Of a DNA stretch of 53,995 nucleotides, positions 13,430 to 24,655 are shown piece after piece. The position numbers were made by a program, and so were the translations under genes. Under the pieces are notes generated by a model. It did not search any database. It worked only from the letters and a program-made list of their open reading frames with translations, and had not been told where the DNA came from. Position 1 is the first letter of the stretch. Every line of letters begins with the position of its first letter. This DNA is from Bigelowiella natans CCMP2755 (taxonomy: Eukaryota > Cercozoa > Chlorarachniophyceae), in the NCBI GenBank assembly GCA_000320545.1, contig ADNK01000324.1, positions 1 to 53,995 of the forward strand, in the 5' to 3' direction.

Positions 13430-14225
13430 TCTTCTTTCTCACTCTATCTCTAATATACTAATATTTCTCCTCTAATGATGGCTACTCTCTAATATCCTAG
13501 TGTTTCTCCTGGTGTGTTCACTATGTTTTCATAAATGGCAGGAAGCTAATGGCTCATATCCCTATGCTGTACAATATGTCCGAGGATGCAATGCAGAAAC
13601 GTCGCTCTGGGCACCGAGAAGACTACAAGAGTGGATCTAGCTGCTTCTTTGACGTCGTTGAATTAAGCTCGGGCAAATTGATAGGAACATCTGGGTACAG
13701 AACATATAAACCTTCCGAAAGATGATGAATTCTGAGGCCGCTATGACATTTATAACTAACTTTTTCTCCTTGAGACAGCTGATAGAGTAAGCAGATGTTT
13801 TCCCGTATTTACCGATATAACCCTTACTTCAAATGCAAATTTGCTTCGTTTAAGACAGTGATGTATGATGTCAAGTCCTTTTTAATCCATCAAAGACGCC
13901 CACAAATACAAAAATTATTTCAATCAGATTTCGTTCCGTGGACCGTGAGCAATCCGAAGCAGAATGGGGTATCATAATAGCCACGAGATGCCAGCGAAAA
14001 GGATTGGCTGCTGAATGTCTATCGATGTGCAATAAGCATGCGAAAACGGTGCTCAAGGTGGGCAAGATCATCGCGAACACATCGGCAAAGAACGCACCTA
14101 TGATTGCATTTTTTAAAAAGCATGGATTTGAGACCTCCGGTGAATGGACGAAGGATAACAGCAGTGTTGATGGAAATGATGGTGAAAAAAGGGCAACATG
14201 GGTGAAATTCGAGTTGACACTGTAG
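13147..14225 (+). CDS. GNAT-family N-acetyltransferase
   Basis: Three exons join in phase: 13147-13343, 13542-13694 and 13928-14225, giving 215 residues. Exon 1 starts MVVLRPVISNMTILGSQ and ends at DE. Exon 2 continues KLMAHIPMLYNMSEDAM and ends GKLIGTSG, the beta4 strand typical of RimJ/RimL-like GNATs. Exon 3 begins FRSVDREQSEAEWGIIIA and carries the acetyl-CoA loop as RCQRKGLA (the Q/R-x-x-G-x-A motif), then the conserved N-x-x-M-x-x-F-x-K-x-G-F end seen as NAPMIAFFKKHGFE. It probably moves an acetyl group from acetyl-CoA to an amine; the acceptor cannot be read from the sequence. Intron 1 contains a CT repeat (13396-13427). No signal peptide, so probably cytosolic. The start is the first ATG of the open frame. 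Confidence 0.85.
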
Positions 14226-14792
14226 TTTTCCATCAATGATAGATGATAACTAACTTCGATTTATTTTAGATGTTGCAAGTTGATCGAAAACAAATGAGAG
14301 CTTATAGCCAATCATAGCGCCAACGCATGTGCAATGAGTGAATACGACGCAGAGTGGGTGCGAACGATTCACATTGGTCGACGAAGTGTCAGTTGACTGT
14401 ATGTGACGTTCTGATGACGTGCGTATGTCCATTGCAAACCACGCACCACGCTTCATTGCAGTGGCATCGCGTCGACTATAAACATCGATCATTGTCAGGC
14501 ATGCATGAAACAAATTATAATGTATGCATGAAATGTAGTGCACTCAAAGCTACACGTTGATATAGATGTCATGCGACGTGACATCGGTCTTACAAGTAGC
14601 CAGTAGAGTACTCATCATACTACATGCTAGCATGTACGGGTTCATGAGTAACACGCAGACATCATGAGCTGGTGCATGTTATCTAGAGATTAGATGTTGA
14701 AGAGCGTAACCAACACAATGTGTCTGCTTGTTGTAGCCAGTCTGAGACTGTGGACGTCAAATTATGCATGAGAGAATTCAATAATCGAGCTC
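14226..14792. other. Convergent spacer rich in GCATG words
   Basis: Lies between two gene 3' ends. It is dense in CATGCATG, GCATGC and CATGCTAGCATG words. No exon, RNA gene or hairpin terminator is recognisable. Confidence 0.6.
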
Positions 14793-15974
14793 TTAGTGTT
14801 CGCATAGGTCGTCATCATCGTCGTTTTCTGTCGCCTTGTAATCATCCAACAATCCCTCTGCTTCCGAACTATCCATGAAATTATCTTCCCCATCGCGCAA
14901 TTTTGTTGTGCCCTTCAATTGTAAAAAATACTCTCTCCCAGTCAGTGAGCCTAGTGTTCTTCTTGCCTTTGCATTCTGCCTTTTTTGCGCTGCCTCGGCA
15001 CCCACCTTGGCCTGATACCATTTCATAAACTCCAAACGAGTAATTGGCTTTTCCTCGATGGACATATCCCGAAAGAGAGAGCGCGTTCCCTCTACCGTAT
15101 TCCCTCCCTGTTTTCGCTTCTACCAAGAATTATGATAAATCAAAACAGTTATCCTTAATTTGCTGCAGTGGTATGTTTCGTAATGATATGTAGCAACGCT
15201 GTATTTACGTGGAGTTTTATGGATGTTGTGGCTTGATAGCCATGCCTGACACTTCTAGGAGAAGGGAACGATAGCAATGCTTTTCAATGTGGCGTGTATG
15301 GTTTGCGATTGTTCTAAAATGCGGAAACGCACTGCTTCTTAGAAGTAGCTGACCTCATCATCCACCGCTGTAGTTGTCCACAGAGTCTTTTTTAGTTTTT
15401 CAATGTCGTCTTTGAGCGACTGTGCATACATGTAATCTTCTCTCTCTATCGCCAGCTGCTTCTCTTTTTCTAATATCCCAATCTCTCTGCAATTTGCCGA
15501 GAATATATTCAGAAGAGGATAATAAAGAATCTTTTCCGTTTCATCATAAAATTTTGCAATATCAAATCTCTCATATGATATTTTTCTGTATGCCTCCTAC
15601 ACATTATTTTATGTACATTGATGATTCAGTGCTGCTCACTTAGAACTCAGAACAGCACCTTTAAGTTTCAACTCTAAAACCCCAATAACAACTACAAGTT
15701 TATGTGCAATGTCAACATTTTTTACACTGTTATTTTCTACCTTTCCAGCTTGAATTTTTGGCGGTGATCGGACGGATCATACAGTTTCTGCTGTTTGATG
15801 CTCGAGTCATGAGAATACCGGCACTTGGATCCTCTGAGACATAGATTAGCTTTGAATCGCTCGCAAAACACAGTCTTCGGGTCAACTCCAACAGGAATCT
15901 AACATAGAGTAGAGGTTATTAGTAGTGCACTTTTAACAGCCCTGTCTGTATTTAGGGGCCAAATCACATTTTCT

Positions 15975-16027
<53 letters not shown>

Positions 16028-16424
16028 TACTGGGGGCTGTTCCACATTTACAAGCTTTGCTAATTCCCTTCGTTTTTCATTTTTCAATTCCTGCTTGCTT
16101 TTTTGCTTCGGCTTCTGCTTCGATGCAATCTGCGTTTCAATAGGTAGCAAAATCAGGGGGTCCCGTGGTCCCTTCGACAACTTTCACAATAATGCACGAC
16201 AAATACGCTACTACTACTGCTACTACTGCTACTACTACCGCTTGCTGCTTCGCTAGCTGGATCTGTCGCTGGATTTTCTTCGACTTATTCTTGTTGCGCA
16301 TGCCGCAGAACTTGTCCTCAACGATTTCTGGTTTCTTCTTTCCAAGGAGCTTGGACCGATGAACCACTGCTGCCACCCTGTGAAACAGTAACCCTAGTGT
16401 AGGAAGCCCTAGATGATTGTGCAT
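14793..16424 (-). CDS. ZC3H15: ZC3H15-like CCCH zinc-finger protein (DRG-binding family)
   Basis: ZC3H15/Tma46-type proteins bind the DRG1 GTPase and ribosomes. Exons in order: from 16424 (first in-frame ATG), KKKPEIVEDKFCGMRNKNKS, the conserved N-terminal basic block; 16140-16040, KQELKNEKRRELAKLVNVEQ; 15900-15745, VDPKTVFCERFKANLCLRGS then KCRYSHD, one CCCH finger; 15480-15353, LAIEREDYMYAQSLKDDIEK; and 15090-14793, TRLEFMKWYQAKVGAEA and SLTGREYFLQL, matching the family's LESFLAWK and SGREVF region, then an acidic tail ending DDDDDLCEH. The second CCCH finger of animal homologues is not found. Its place is taken by a helix pair resembling a UVR motif. A TA repeat (about 15978-16010) lies in an intron. 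Confidence 0.75.
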
Positions 16425-16600
16425 GCGTCTTAATTAGCCTGTTTGTTTGTTTCTTCCCCTCTTATCCTCTCCCGTATTCTTTCACCCTCTTCTACTCTCC
16501 CACTTCTCTAGCTCTCTCTCTTTGATGCAGGCACATGCTTAGAAGGTTAAACCAAACAACTATATTCTTAATTCCGCATTTGTAGCCGACGTCCAATTAC

Positions 16601-16697
16601 CTAACGCTATCATGAGGGCAACGACGAAGAGGAGCATTTTCAGAAATGCCAGACCTCCACGGCGGCTGCGCATCCTGCCCTCCAACTCTTCGCTCAT
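16601..16697 (-). CDS. Candidate first exon with a membrane segment
   Basis: ATG at 16697-16695 opens MSEELEGRMRSRRGGLAFLK, then a hydrophobic run MLLFVVALMIAL, and ends at G|GTAATT, a good donor. It could splice to the internal site at about 16370, giving ALAVVHRSKLLGKKK and a membrane-anchored version of the ZC3H15-like protein. It could instead belong to a separate small gene whose other exons I do not see. Basic residues before a hydrophobic stretch fit a signal anchor. Confidence 0.35.
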
Positions 16698-17102
16698 GGC
16701 CTCCACTGATCAAATCTCATGCGAAATATTGATTGAGAGATTAGAGAGCACATATCCAAAATATATTTCCAGAGGGGACACTCAGGAGTCGGGGGAGGGC
16801 ACGCACAACGCACGTGGGCCTCGCCTCCTCTCGCTCGGAACTGTGGAAAAAAGAAAGCAACAAATCGCGTTTTCTGGAGAGAGACAAAACCACTCGTTGT
16901 CGCTCTTTGAAATCCGCCAATTGAATTCCCGAATGATTCGCGATTCTCCCGGAAACACGCACGGAAATTTCGCCAGGTGGAGATTGGGTTACATTTCCTG
17001 TCTAAATATGAAGAAATGCGTTGTCGTAGATTAAAATAGGCTCCTGGAACTTTGATCCCCCCCGGGCGGAGCTTTGGTGGCCGCTCATATTTCGAACCTA
17101 CC
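16698..17102. promoter_or_regulatory. Divergent promoter region
   Basis: About 400 bp between the minus-strand ZC3H15-like gene and the plus-strand nucleotide exchange factor gene. No exon is supported on either strand. It is inferred to hold both promoters. Confidence 0.4.
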
Positions 17103-17581
17103 ATGTCTAACATGCCTCCCCAGTGGCTGGGGCTACTCAAGTGGTCTCTCAAGTACAACGATGGGACGAAGAACACAGATGAGGTATGTGTTCTTAGCTA
17201 CTTTGTGCGATGATCAGCGACTGACGTTTATTTTGTGCTGTGTAGGTGCGGCCGATGGCTAACGAAGATAAAAAGTTTCTGGAGAATGTAAGTTCTGAAT
17301 GAATTGGAAGATGTGAGCATGAACCACGCCATAACCTTCCACGGCGCGCGATATAGGTGATGAAGAATCTGGTCGTAGATGAGAATGAGAAGATGCGGGT
17401 CGCGATTACGGCGCTGAAGCTCACTGACCCGAACGACAACACAGCTACCTCTGGAGATGCGAAAGGCAAAGCTGATCCAAAAGAAGACGATCCATTAAGG
17501 TTGCTTTGTACACACACGGACGTGCGCAGGCAAGCACGCAAGCGCACACGCTATAAGAACACAGCCTACACATCACACACG

Positions 17582-17623
<42 letters not shown>

Positions 17624-19601
17624 GCGCATGCATACACATACAGCGAATTAGAGGCTTTGGATAAAGAGGAGAGTGAGAAGGGGGAAATTGTTCGCAAAAA
17701 GGAGGAAACTCTCGAGGTATATATATTTTAGAAGTAATAAAACCGATTAGTGGCCTTGATAAACTACTCACTCGAAAATAAACAGCTCGCTAATTTTGTC
17801 TGAACTATGCTCTGTGCCAGCTTCTGGATGATCTAGTTCTGAATGGAGATAATGCGAAGAACTATGTCAATATGGGCGGTAATGTATAACTTAAGCATTA
17901 AGTATTAAATTCATTATCAACATAGAGTAAGAGAAAAGTGGGGGGGGGGGGGGGGGAAGAAGAAAATTGTGGTATCATGAATTATAAACTATGAGTCGGC
18001 GAATGCTCCCTCAATACAAGACGCTCTCACTCAACGATGCCTCATCAACTCAACTGCAATATCACATTTAGGCCTTCCTCCGCTGTTAGAAATTGTTCAG
18101 TCTAAGCACGATTCGTTAGTCAAGCTCGCTTGCCAGGTGGACACCTCCATTAAAAGAAGAAACAAATATAAGCTTATTTGTATAAGAACACGTTCCCTAA
18201 TACGCTCCCCTTCCCCCCCTCCAGCTCATCGCAAGCATCTCCCAGAACAACCCGAAGGTGCAGGTTGAGTTCCTGAAAGCACAAGGCCTGAAGGTATAAA
18301 GAACGGTGCCGTTTGTGATATTGCTTGGTGGTCATTGTCATCCCAATCCCAACATCTCTATCGAGATAAGCTCTCCACTTCCTCAGCTGAAATATTGCCC
18401 CATGACGCCGGTTCTGCGAAAGAGTCGCATACTAAATAATCGATGCGTCCGTTATCACTGCTCATTTTCACAACATGAAAGATTGTTATTCTTGTGTGCG
18501 TGGCCCTCAACTCATCGTAGGTTTTGCTCCAGCTATTCCGTGACCCGAGGACAAGTGGCGACGTGCTCGGCAAGGCTCTCGGTGCTGTTTCCGCTGTAGT
18601 AAGGTAGGACTTACATGGGCAGCAGTGTGTAGTGTTAGCAAAGGAGTCGTTTTAAGTCATCAGCGCTGTTCGGTCGGCGCATCCTTCCACCAATCCCTTA
18701 CACTACAAATGCATATGTTTTTGTGTCGGCAGGCATTGCAAGCCGGGTGAAGAGGCTTTCAAAAAAGCACAGGGGTAAGTAACCGCGAATGGTGCTAGTT
18801 TTGTGACGAAGCTGCGCTGTAGCTGCTGCTGCTTTGCTGTGAACCATATGTGTTCTTTTGGGTCTTCCGGTTCTAGGATACCGTGGCTTTTGAAGTCTCT
18901 TGACGATCCCAAAAGAAAAGTGCCGGCTCGTGTCGTTAAGAAAGGACTCGCTCTCATCAGGCATTTCCTGGATATTGAAGAAGATAGCAAGGTTGGTATC
19001 CCTTTCCAGACAGTCTTTGTTCTCATCGTCTTGTTAATAATAACATTAACATGGGTTTTTACATAATCGCCATAGAGCATGAAAACCCTCCTTGTAGCTT
19101 TGGGTGCCCCGCGTGTGATCATGTCCTATCACTCACACAACGATATAGACGTTCGTGAAAAGGTGCGTAGGGAAAAGTCGAAGAAAGAGGAATCGAGGAA
19201 GAGGAAGGGGGGCGAAGAGGGGGGAAAACGAAGGGGGAGCATCACATTTTTTGAACACGTGATGACACCACATCGGCATATTTTTTCACAGGCGCTCGAG
19301 TTGATAGTGGAGATAGCTACAGGCACAGATGAGGCCTCGTCAAAAGCAAAGACAGCGTTAAAAGCTGTGGATTTTGGAAAGAAAGTCGAGACGCGCATGA
19401 AGGTAATTGCATTGTAATTTTATGAGCCTTTTCATGCCCCCCTAGCGATATGTAGTGATGCGTTGTGATGATGAGATGTTTTCGTATTGAAACATGAAGG
19501 AGGTAATAGGGCTCATCCGTGAAGGAGATAAGGAGGATGAGGAAATGTATTCAGTCGAGATGGAATATCTGAAGCAATTAGATTCTCTTAACTTGGCATA
19601 G
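17103..19601 (+). CDS. HSPBP1: HSPBP1/Fes1-type Hsp70 nucleotide exchange factor
   Basis: Armadillo-repeat protein that grips the Hsp70 ATPase lobe and releases ADP. Thirteen exons read in phase: 17103-17183, 17246-17287, 17357-17499, 17644-17716, 17821-17878, 18072-18136, 18225-18293, 18521-18603, 18733-18775, 18877-18991, 19076-19162, 19292-19402 and about 19500-19601. The N-terminus MSNMPPQWLGLLKWSLKYND matches the family's leading helix (LLKWSI). Then come an acidic linker and armadillo helices: LLDDLVLNGDNAKNYVNMGG, LPPLLEIVQSKHDSLVKLAC, VLLQLFRDPRTSGDVLGKAL and KTLLVALGAPRVIMSYHS. It ends LKQLDSLNLA with TAG at 19599-19601. It has no signal peptide, so it looks like the cytosolic HSPBP1 form, not the ER form Sil1. 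A CA repeat (about 17590-17620) and a poly-G run (17941-17956) sit in introns. Confidence 0.9.
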
Positions 19602-20223
19602 AAGTCACATACTCGCTGCGCCAGTACGTCTCAGTGCAAATTGCAACTAACGGCGTCAACCTGAAGTAGTGAGCTGCTGCTCATCTAGATGTTGCGCTTG
19701 GTGTTCATGTTTGAATGCTTTAGCGGTGTGTCGCATCAAGCTAAGAGGCATTTTGCGTCGTGCAGGTCCTTGTGCATCAGTGGTATATGCTAGTATGTTG
19801 CATGCGTGGCATGCATCGCTGTCAATGATCTGCTCTAGCTAGCTAGCTAGCTAGCTACTACTAGGCTAGTAGGGCTTCTAAGCTAGATAGGGGGGCATGC
19901 AGGCGCGAAACATGTTCCTCCACGTACACATCAGATGATCAGATGCATGTGTCCAGATGACACCAGTTAGCTAGATGTGCGCATGAGCATGCAAATTTGA
20001 AATGTGGAATGCATCATGTGCATCGCTTTGCTCATGCAATGGCTGTACATTGTTGTTGTGCAACCAACGTTCAAGGAAAAAAAATGACTTCTTCATCAGC
20101 GCACTAGCGCAGGGCGTAAGGAAGATGCAGATCATGCGATCGTTTGAATTTTTTGCTTGATCATAATGTGCTACGTTCTCTTTTCATCTTTTGTAGAGAA
20201 AAAAAAAGAGAGCGGAAGAGAGA

Positions 20224-20267
<44 letters not shown>

Positions 20268-20450
20268 CCTACACTGTTTTTTCATTGTGATGATATCCCG
20301 ACCATTATCATCATCCATTCGGCTCTTTGTACTATGTTGCCCTACGCTAAATTCCTCGTTGCTCGTGCATAGCAACTTGTGTCTTCAACTTTCGTATTAC
20401 TCTATCTTCTATACCGAACTCTTCCCCGTTCTCCTCTAGGCATCTTCCGA
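19602..20450. other. Convergent spacer with GCTAGC/GCATGC words and a GA repeat
   Basis: Between two gene 3' ends. It contains a run of GCTA repeats near 19835-19856, many GCATGC and TGCATG words up to about 20160, then a GA repeat at about 20216-20264. No coding exon seen. Confidence 0.6.
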
Positions 20451-22295
20451 CTACTTGGAGAAGTAGTTTAACAAGGATAACGCTATGAAGATGTACAGCG
20501 ACCAAGGGTGCTCCTTCGACGCTTTCGCCTTCTCCTTTTCAATTGATGCGATAGCATCGTCGCGTCGTTTCCGATCGAGTGCAGCCTTCTTCGCCTGCGC
20601 CTAAATATCGACAAATATATGGGAAGGGAGGGGGGGGGGGGGGGATGCGTTATGGCAGGTATATGTCTCTGCGTGTCTGTGCACCACTGAGCTCCTTCGG
20701 GCTTTCTAGTGATCATAAGTAAAGCCGCTTATCATGATGTGTGGATGGAAATGATGCTGCTGATGCTGCTGATTCTGCTGATGCTGCCCTCTTTCCCAGG
20801 AGGAGGAGTGCGATGCGATTGATCTTAGCGAACAACTGCTATATCGCAGCTGCTGCTTGCTGCCACAACCGCATTTGGGACACTTCTTTTGTTATGTAAA
20901 CAAACACTGCTTCTCCTTTCATTTTCCATACGGCGCAACAACTACTACTACTTGCTACAACTAGCTATTACCGGAAGGCCGGAGAGAGCGTCGTCGAGGA
21001 GTTTTTTCTCCTTCGTTTCTTCCTGGGTAGCTTCCGGTAGTGCTCCCGTCGCAGCCGCTGCTTGCGCCCCTCTCTTCTGCTGCACGAGTACTCGCGCAAG
21101 CACCTTGACGATAGTCCCGAGAGTTTCCTCCTGGATGGACAAATTAAAGGGTTACATTCGGAGAATCGAGGAATAGGCTCGTGGAGTTCTGTTTTGCGTG
21201 CGCACTCATCCACTAGCGTCGAAGAAAAACAAATAATGGATGCCGCCTGGCTCTGGTCCCCCCCCCCCCTGGTCTCGTCTCTGCGACCGACCGACACGCG
21301 GGCCGTTAGCCGTTTACGATACGCTGCACATGCCGTCGTGAAAACACGCTGTGTTTCTCTCCCCCACCGACCTGCTTGTCGAGTTGCTTCTTGAGCTCGG
21401 AAAGGAGCAGCAGCTGCTGGATCTCCATGTCCATAAATGTCATATTAGCGTACATTATCGCTCCCTGCAGCATGTAGTGGTAGACGTTCTTAAGGCACTC
21501 GACCTGAAAGTACAGACGGCGTGGCAACGTGGGGGGGGGGGGGAGGGAGAGGGAGAGGGAGAGGGAGAGAGAGGAGAATAATAACAGTGACGATGAGGAG
21601 GATGGATAGATGCTACGCGACGGGCGCTTCGACTGAAATGGCAGATTTCAACAGCACATCAAACGAGATGGCAAAAAACCCCAGAGGGGGGGACGATACT
21701 TCAGCGCTACTCCGCCAGTTTGTTCTTCATAGCGACGGTGAGAACGGGCAAGCACAGCTTGCTTTTCAGGAAAAAAAAAAAAAAAAAAAAAAAAAAAACA
21801 AGAAACACGGTTCGAATGATCTTTCGGAAAAGCAAGTATGATTCTCGTTGCTCTGCGACACGGCTCTTTCATTTCGCCGCGTCGCAGGACGGTGAATCCT
21901 CGGTGCGCTATCTATCCGCTCTTTCGCACTACCTGCTGATATATCGTGAGCGGTAAGTAGGGCAGCGCGTCGTGATACGTCTTCGTGTACCACTCGATGA
22001 TGGAGAGGCCGAACAACATGACGAATGCGTAAGGACGGGCTGCGTTGCTCTTTTTCCTGAGCGTATAATGCAATTGATTAACGAATATAACGATTGTTTT
22101 GATTAGAGGTCCTCAGCAGCATAATCATCGTCATCATCATCATCGACTTCAGTGTCATCCATCATCACATCGTCATTATACCACCATACTCGTAGCGACA
22201 CTATCTAACCCTTCGTTATCATCGCCGTCATCATGCAACCAGAAAGAACAGCAACGGCGACGATTAGCGTCGACGCACCCTCGTGTACTTAGAGA

Positions 22296-22340
<45 letters not shown>

Positions 22341-22606
22341 CGGGAGAGGGAGAGATTTTTTTTTTGGGGTCATCATTTTCGAGTTTCTCACGAGATTGTC
22401 AGGGCGTAAGCGACGAGGGCCGAGATGAAGTAAAACGGCGCGTGGTACATCAAAAGGCGCTCATACGACAAATCAACGCTCTTACTCCGGGGACTGATTT
22501 CGATGCAGAAAGAGAAAGTAAGAAACCGTACGAGCGGCCACAACACACACACACACACACACGCACACGCACACGCACACGCACACGCACACGCACATAT
22601 TAAATA

Positions 22607-22650
<44 letters not shown>

Positions 22651-23559
22651 AATGTATATATCAATATCTATATGAGATATATCAGTATTTCGCTTGTTGT
22701 TGTAATTCGAGTCATGATTCCGTCCTTTGCCTCCCCGCCCCCAGACCTTATTCTTGCATTGATCATGTATTCTTGTCCGTAGGCGTCGTAGGTTTCCCGG
22801 AGGTCCTTGTGCGTGAGAATATCGTACACTGATGATGAACGAACACCGAAAAACAAGCATTAAACTCACAAACACCCCCAACCAATAACGCCTCCCCCCC
22901 ATCCGTATCTTGCTGCAAGCACAAGCAGAATTTGCAGCACGATGAAGAAGCACGTGGCGAAAAGGTGAGAGGACAACAGCCGTGAGAACAACAATGATTT
23001 ATTCTCGCTTCTCCTTTGGCTTCCCTCCCAGCACCCCCCCCAGGCCACCACCTTCTTGCATGAGAATGAAGTTTTCTGCTGCTTCAGGGTCGTTGGGGTT
23101 CTTGTCCGGGTGCAATTTCTTTGAAAGGCTGATGCACGAGAAAGAGGAGAAGGAGGAGGAAAATGAAGGGGGGGGAGGGGGTTAGTAATGAGGACTCGAA
23201 AAGGATCAAACGTAAGGTTTTGCAGACCCTGAGCACTATATCGAGTGAGATGAAACTAGACAAGAATGACAGGTCGGGAATACCAAACATCACATTTTAC
23301 ACAATTTACAAACACATATCCCTTACGTCTTGTATGCGCTCTTGAGCTGGCGGTTATCTGCGGAAGGGTCGACGCCCAGAATATCGTAATAACTAGGATC
23401 CATCATCGCGATGTCGTAGCCAACCATGCACGCCACGACAGCGAAGAAGAACGCTATGGTCATGTAGCGGCGTGTCTGCAATTTTACATCCTTTTGCCCC
23501 GCGATGTAGCCCGCGCCGACCTGCACCACCAGAATGAAGAGGATAATGGAAGCCGCCAT
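20451..23559 (-). CDS. Membrane-embedded J-domain protein (DnaJ family)
   Basis: J-domain co-chaperone that should stimulate an Hsp70 at a membrane, probably the ER. Exon 1 (23559-23327) begins MAASIILFILVVQVGAGYIA, then a second hydrophobic run MTIAFFFAVVACMVGYDIAM, and the J domain opens SYYDILGVDPSADNRQLKSA. The next exon (from 23134) supplies LSKKLHPDKNPNDPEAAENF with the essential HPD. The third (22833-22743) gives VYDILTHKDLRETYDAYGQE. Later exons read YHAPFYFISALVAYALTI (about 22450) and YAFVMLFGLSIIEWYTKTYH (about 22030), both hydrophobic, then helical, Gln- and Ala-rich segments (about 21500-21370, 21140-20970). The last exon ends PWSLYIFIALSLLNYFSK with stop at 20453-20451. Two N-terminal membrane segments before a J domain recall Sec63 and other ER J proteins, but no Sec63 Brl domain is recognised. 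Confidence 0.8.
22289..22652. repeat. GA, CA/CGCACA and TA microsatellites
   Basis: Three tracts in J-protein introns: GA at about 22289-22344 (CT in the sense strand), CA passing into CGCACA units at about 22541-22596, and TA at about 22609-22652. A poly-A run (about 21771-21798) and a G-rich tract (about 21531-21575) lie in other introns of the same gene. Confidence 0.9.
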
Positions 23560-24655
23560 CGAAAGAAACTCTCTCCGCGCTTATCTGGAGAAAGTCAAAG
23601 AGCACATGTCAGGAGTTAGGTAATTCTGTTGTGAGATCAGTGGCGCACAAGAACGACAATATGAGTGAAAGTTTGTTTGAGGCAGAGAGAAAGACCAAGT
23701 CAGCCCCACATCCCGACTCGATCATTTTTTTGCCGGCATGCATTGGCAAAATTTCTTGGTGTCATCTTATTCAATTTCACAAACTATATCATGCTTGTGC
23801 GTTAAAGCGAATCCCTAATAAAAGCTTCATAGGGATTGGAAAGGAAGGATCTCTCGCATTTCGGAAGCGCGCGCACTTGCGCCCTCTTTCCTATAACGCG
23901 AAAGGTCACTAGGACACATATGATCCGTATCCCCCTCTACGATTCTACATCTATCGTTCGATTCATTAAAACCACCTTCGGTTTTGGATGAAGGGTAGAA
24001 ATCTAAGGATGTTGAGGCGGGGACGATGTGAGGCAGGGGGGGTATGAGGCGCAAGCTGAGCTGGACTAATCGTTAGAATTCACAAAATCCGAATGGATTT
24101 TTATGTCGTAGGATAATAAATCGCTTCATTTTCAGATATAACTGCCGCCTGCTCAAAGAAATCTTCCCCATGGTACGAAACGAAGGTAGAATCGCCTACA
24201 TTTGGGGCCAATATCTGGAGAACATTAAATTACCGATTTTCGGCGATTTTCGAGGTAGAAGTTGAAAGTCTATTACATGTATTCAAATTCAAATAGATTA
24301 TTTATTCAAATAATAAATATAGATCTATAAATAGATCTAGATCTAGATCTAGATCTATTCAAATAGATCTACGAGTATTTTAGATCTGCAGAATACGTTA
24401 GATCTAGATCATAATATTATTAATAAATACATGTGTAGATCTAGATCTAGTCTAGGAAATGGATATTTTAATATTTTAGCGCCTATCACTGTACTCGTAC
24501 GACTCGTAGATCTATTATAGGCGCTAAAATATTAAAATATCCATTATATTATTAATAATATTAGATCTAGATCTATGATCTAGATCTATTCTGCAGATCT
24601 AAAATATTCAAATATTCAAATATTCAAATATTCAAATGTTCAAAGTTCATCTATC
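23560..24655. promoter_or_regulatory. Divergent spacer with palindromic AGATCT-rich region
   Basis: Separates the J-protein start from the secreted-protein start. The first 700 bases show no exon with support. From about 24280 the sequence turns AT-rich with stacked AGATCTAGATC words, a large inverted repeat (listed separately) and, just before the start codon, several copies of ATTCAA in tandem (24603-24640). It must carry the promoter of the gene at 24656. Confidence 0.55.
24376..24610. repeat. Large inverted repeat upstream of the secreted-protein gene
   Basis: The inner arms at 24458-24485 and 24518-24545 are perfect reverse complements of 28 bases (they begin AATGGATATTTTAATATTTT) around a 32-base centre. 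Outside them the match continues imperfectly: TTTTAGATCTGCAGAAT near 24378-24395 mirrors ATTCTGCAGATCTAAAA near 24588-24605, and both sides carry TAGATCTAGATC and ATATTATTAATAA. Transcribed or single-stranded, it would fold into a hairpin over 100 bases long. No transposase or target-site duplication is recognised. Confidence 0.85.
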
